In this document: piece by piece, positions 5,300 through 7,720 of the stretch
Position numbering within the stretch: position 1 is the stretch's first letter
Layout of the letters: every line of letters starts with the position of its first letter
Assembly (NCBI GenBank): GCA_015229165.1
Contig: JADGCD010000099.1
Span: 1 to 7,720 of the forward strand
From: Nitrospinota bacterium
GTDB lineage: Bacteria; Nitrospinota_A; UBA7883; JADGGD01
DNA length: 7,720 nucleotides
Reading direction: 5' to 3'
Made by a program: the position numbers and the translations under genes
Notes under the pieces: generated by a model
What the model was told of the DNA's origin: nothing
The model's database searches: none
Seen by the model: only the letters and a program-made list of their open reading frames with translations

Positions 5300-6656
5300 C
5301 GGTAGTCCCCCGGTCGGGCGCCGACTCGATCTCGACGGTTCCGCCGTGGCGCTCCACGATCCGTTTCACCAGCGCCAGCCCCACGCCGGTTCCGGGGAAG
5401 GCGCTCTGGGTATGGAACCGGCGGAAGACCGAGAATATCCGGTCGGCGTTGGCCCGGTCGAACCCCACCCCGTTGTCGGAGAAGCGGTAGACCCCCTTCC
5501 CCTCCACCCGCTCTCCTTGCACGGAGATCTCGGCCCGGGGGCGGGCGCCGGTGAACTTGACGGCGTTGGAGAGGATGTTGGTCACCACCTGGTGGAGCAT
5601 GGACCAATCCCCCTCCACGGGGGGCAAATCCCCCACCGTGACGACCACCTCCCGCTCCCCCCAGCCGGGGCGCAGCTCCTCGACCACCTCCGCCACCAGC
5701 CCGTTCATGTCGACCGGCATGAGGATCATGTCGGCATGGCGGCTGCGCCCGAAGGAGAGCAGGTCGGTGATCAGACGCCCCATCCGGTCGGCGGCGTCGA
5801 TGACATGCCCGAGCAGCTCCCGCCCTTCGGGAGGAAGACTTTCGCCGTGGCGTTTCATGAGCAGACCGGCAAAGCCGGTCATCAGGTTCAGCGGGGAGCG
5901 CAGGTCGTGGGAGACCGAATAGGAAAAGGACTCCAGCTCCTTGTTGGCCGCCTGCAATTCGGCGGTCCGCTCCGCCACCAGCCGCTCCACGTTCTGCCGG
6001 TCCGCCTGCGCCCGCTTCTCGGCCAGACTCTGCGCCGCGATGAGCCGCGCCACCCCGCCGATCAGGTCGAGAATGGCGGGTAGCCGGGCCTCGTCGACGA
6101 TGGGAACCTCCTTGAGCGCCGCTTCGTAGGCGGCCCGGTCGAAACCGTACCGCTCCCGCTGCCCACGGAAGAAGGAGTGGTCCGGCTCGGCCAGCAGGAA
6201 CTGCCCGATGAAGAGGTTGGCGATATGGCGCCCCTCGACCACGATGGGGGTGGCGCAGTCGGTCAGCCCGTTCTTGCACCGGTAGAGGGCATACTCTTTC
6301 CCCTCCGCCATCTGCCGTGACAGGCTGACGTCGCTCTCCATGCATTGCGCCAGCGTGCGGGGTTCGGCCCGGTGGAACTCCAGACAGAGCCGCTGCCATC
6401 GGGAGGAGGCCAGCACCCTCCCCTGCAAATCGATGATCGCCACCGGCAACCCGATCACGTCGAGGAACCGGGAGAAGAGGGCGTTCATCTGGCCGAAATC
6501 GATCAGCGCGGCCAGTTCGTCGTCGGAAGGGGCCGCCCCGGCAGGGGGGACGTTCCAGTCGGCGGCCAGCGGATCGCGCATTCCCTCCACCTTCGGGGCC
6601 CGCACAAACAGGCCCTGCTGGCCGGGGGGAGGAGTGTGCTTGTCGCTCATCGGCAT
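5265..6656 (-). CDS. Soluble sensor histidine kinase with N-terminal PocR domain
   Basis: This 463-aa kinase has no membrane segment, so it should sense a cytoplasmic signal. Residues about 57-212 match the PocR ligand-binding domain: FSRFLDVIGLPVAIIDLQGR, then four cysteines C91, C105, C127 and C134 in the family's Cys pattern, YRCKNGLTDCATPI, and IANLFIGQFLL. A coiled-coil linker (about 210-243) leads to the HisKA H-box SYSVSHDLRSPLN with phospho-acceptor H250. The HATPase_c domain shows the N box (N360, N364), the G1 motif DNGVGFD (394-400), the F box around FRRFH and the G2 motif GTGVGLALV (422-430). All catalytic motifs look intact. The start is uncertain: ATG 6656 and ATG 6650 both have weak ribosome sites, and M26 (preceded by an AGG-rich stretch) is also possible. 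The gene converges on and overlaps the receiver-TPR gene. No DNA-binding response regulator lies beside it, so its output is unknown. Confidence 0.93.
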   Translation of the reverse strand: MPMSDKHTPPPGQQGLFVRAPKVEGMRDPLAADWNVPPAGAAPSDDELAALIDFGQMNALFSRFLDVIGLPVAIIDLQGRVLASSRWQRLCLEFHRAEPRTLAQCMESDVSLSRQMAEGKEYALYRCKNGLTDCATPIVVEGRHIANLFIGQFLLAEPDHSFFRGQRERYGFDRAAYEAALKEVPIVDEARLPAILDLIGGVARLIAAQSLAEKRAQADRQNVERLVAERTAELQAANKELESFSYSVSHDLRSPLNLMTGFAGLLMKRHGESLPPEGRELLGHVIDAADRMGRLITDLLSFGRSRHADMILMPVDMNGLVAEVVEELRPGWGEREVVVTVGDLPPVEGDWSMLHQVVTNILSNAVKFTGARPRAEISVQGERVEGKGVYRFSDNGVGFDRANADRIFSVFRRFHTQSAFPGTGVGLALVKRIVERHGGTVEIESAPDRGTTVTVTLPAVREG

Positions 6657-6727
6657 GGCTAACGTTCGATCACCGGGGAGGCGTTATGACAATTCTTCAC
6701 TTTTCATTCTACCTCCGCCCGGTGGAG

Positions 6728-6767
6728 GGCGCCACAGAATCGGACGGCGCGACGCCCCCGTGGCGCC
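6728..6767. repeat. Inverted repeat between the divergent kinase and CHASE2 genes
   Basis: GGCGCCAC at 6728-6735 is perfectly repeated in inverted form as GTGGCGCC at 6760-6767, around a 24-nt loop that holds a smaller inverted repeat (GGCG 6746-6749, CGCC 6753-6756). There is no T-tract on either side and the flanking genes diverge, so it is not a terminator. It could be an operator or a structured leader. The high GC content makes chance occurrence plausible. Confidence 0.35.
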
Positions 6768-6784
6768 GGACGGGAAAGAGAGGG

Positions 6785-6790
6785 TATGCT
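6785..6790 (+). promoter_or_regulatory. Candidate -10 box for the CHASE2 gene
   Basis: TATGCT lies 37 nt upstream of the preferred start ATG 6828, the same distance as the TATACT box ahead of the receiver-TPR gene. No convincing -35 is visible. If real, it overlaps the alternative ATG 6786 and rules that start out. Confidence 0.27.
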
Positions 6791-6827
6791 GGGGAGCGAT
6801 CACCACCCCCCGGAGACAGCCGACGCC

Positions 6828-7358
6828 ATGCCCCCCCGATTCGTCCCGCTGCTGATCGCGCTGGCCGCCACCCTGCTGGTGACCGTCGCTCTGCGGAGCG
6901 GACCGGGGGAGGGGCTGTCGCTCAAGGGGCTTGACCTCCTCTATGCCCTCCACGCCGACAAGAGCGACGCCGATCCCCGGATCGTCATGGTGGAGGTCGA
7001 CCAGGCCAGCCTCGACCATTTCGCCAAGGACAACATCCCCTTCCCCTGGCCCCGGTCGCTCTACAACCCGGTGTTGGCGTTCGTCACCGAAGGAGGGGCG
7101 AAGAGCGTCTCCTTCGACATCCTGTTCGACACCGACACCGTGTTCGGCGCCGAGGTCGACGCCTCCTTCGCCGAGGCCATCGCCAAGGCCGGAAACGTCA
7201 CACTGGCCGCCGCCCTCTACGACGGGACGAAAGCCGACGCGGCCCCGTTGCCCGATCGGCTCACCCTGCCGACGGAAGGGGTCGCCCCCGCCCCCCTGCG
7301 CATGGGGCGGGTCGCGCCGCCGCTTTCCCCCTTCGTCGGGGCCGCCTCGGTTCGGTGA
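6828..7358 (+). CDS. CHASE2-domain membrane protein, N-terminal part (frame broken)
   Basis: The protein starts with a signal-anchor/transmembrane helix (FVPLLIALAATLLVTVAL), then an extracytoplasmic CHASE2 sensory domain: LKGLDLLYALHA, DPRIVMVEVDQASL, WPRSLYNPVLAFVTEGGAKSVSFDILFD, and FAEAIAKAGNVTLAAALYD. This is the normal CHASE2 order, with the conserved FDILFD segment. The frame ends at TGA 7356-7358 in mid-domain after GAASVR, where family members continue with a G-x-V-x-x-x-P-D-x-D-G motif. That motif is present in the -1 frame (next entry), so this is half of one gene. ATG 6828 is preferred because it puts the helix at the N-terminus with GGAG 12 nt upstream; ATG 6786 would add 14 polar residues and overlaps a possible -10 box. 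CHASE2 proteins usually carry a cyclase, kinase or diguanylate-cyclase output after further membrane helices, which would lie beyond the window. Confidence 0.8.
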   Translation: MPPRFVPLLIALAATLLVTVALRSGPGEGLSLKGLDLLYALHADKSDADPRIVMVEVDQASLDHFAKDNIPFPWPRSLYNPVLAFVTEGGAKSVSFDILFDTDTVFGAEVDASFAEAIAKAGNVTLAAALYDGTKADAAPLPDRLTLPTEGVAPAPLRMGRVAPPLSPFVGAASVR

Positions 7359-7720
7359 CGGCCCTCCCCGACCCCGACGGGGTCTTCCGCCGCTACCGCC
7401 CCTACGTCGTTCTGGAGGGACGGGCCGTCCCGTCGCTGGGAACCCCCGACCTCGGCCCCGGCCCGGTCCGGTTCGACGGCGACCGCCTGACCCTCCCCGA
7501 CGGCCGGACCATCGTCGCCCCCGACGGGTCGTTTCTCCTCAACTATCACGGTCCCCGGGGGACCTACCGCCGCTATCCGGTGGCGAAGGTGATCTCGGCC
7601 TTCATGCAGTGGCAGGCCGGGGAGGAGCCGTCGATCCCCCTTTCCGATTTCAGAGACGCCCACGTCATCGTCGGCTATGCCGCCACCGGCCTGTACGACC
7701 TGAAACCGACTCCGCTCTCC
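7346..7720 (+). CDS. CHASE2-domain protein, continuation in the -1 frame (runs off the window)
   Basis: From about 7346 a frame open to the window edge (125 codons) encodes LGSVTALPDPDGVFRRYRP, the characteristic CHASE2 continuation, then PSLGTPDLGPG, FLLNYHGPRGTYRRYP, and DAHVIVGYAATGLYDLKPTP. These are typical of the domain's second half, where the last motif precedes the membrane helices. It has no start codon or ribosome site of its own and joins directly onto the preceding frame if one base is restored between about 7327 and 7346, for example in C5 (7327-7331) or G4 (7338-7341). It is therefore the rest of the same gene, not a separate protein. The C-terminal output domain lies outside the window. 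Confidence 0.8.

Noticed and set aside
5182..6399. Minus-strand frame of 405 codons inside the kinase gene
   Set aside because: Arg/Gly/Ala/Pro-rich alternative frame of the PocR kinase, whose own frame shows all catalytic motifs.
6706..6711. TAGAAT (minus strand) as -10 box of the kinase gene
   Set aside because: A 5 of 6 match, but no -35 hexamer at a 16-18 nt spacing; too weak to list as a feature.
7321..7358. Programmed -1 ribosomal frameshifting in the CHASE2 gene
   Set aside because: No slippery heptamer in the correct register and no obvious downstream pseudoknot; an indel or sequence error is simpler.

Overview
The window is GC-rich DNA from a Gram-negative bacterium. It encodes an outer-membrane beta-barrel protein, a lipoprotein with a canonical lipobox, and typical Shine-Dalgarno sites. 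The gene set (OmpP1/FadL-type porin, NifU-C protein, Mrp/ApbC ATPase, PocR-domain histidine kinase, CHASE2 protein) and the strong use of GGG and GGC glycine codons would suit Desulfobacterota (Desulfuromonas/Geobacter-like) or another proteobacterial lineage. I cannot fix the taxon from this sequence alone. I see no tRNA, rRNA, CRISPR array, transposase or attachment site.

Layout. (1) Positions 1-291, minus strand: the N-terminal 97 residues of a lipoprotein whose exported part begins a formylglycine-generating-enzyme-like (FGE-sulfatase) domain; the gene runs off the left edge. (2) Positions 505-1842, minus strand: an OmpP1/FadL/TodX-family outer-membrane transporter with a signal peptide, ending in a strong intrinsic terminator at 454-484. 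(3) Positions 1843-2197: a 355-bp divergent intergenic region. It holds a stable hairpin in the porin leader, a GGATTCC direct repeat, a consensus TTGACA -35 box, and a 25-bp element at 2050-2074 resembling an IscR (Rrf2-family) type 1 operator. (4) Positions 2198-3600, plus strand: a two-gene Fe-S operon, a 76-aa NifU C-terminal-domain protein followed after 20 nt by Mrp/ApbC, closed by a textbook terminator at 3623-3652. (5) Positions 3719-5299, plus strand: a degenerate response-regulator receiver domain fused to a long TPR array. (6) Positions 5265-6656, minus strand: a soluble histidine kinase with an N-terminal PocR sensory domain, overlapping the TPR gene tail to tail by 35 bp. (7) Positions 6828-7720, plus strand: a CHASE2-domain membrane protein, split by an apparent one-base frameshift near 7327-7346 and running off the right edge.

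How the genes work together. The NifU-like protein and Mrp both handle Fe-S clusters, as scaffold/carrier and carrier ATPase. The IscR-like element upstream suggests control by cellular Fe-S status, which is the best-supported regulatory inference here. The TPR protein, PocR kinase and CHASE2 protein form a signalling neighbourhood. The kinase and the receiver-TPR protein may be partners, but the receiver lacks most of the residues needed for normal phosphotransfer. The porin and lipoprotein are cell-envelope genes with no evident functional link to the Fe-S operon. Most of the window is conventional; the points most worth checking are the operator, the degenerate receiver and the frameshift.
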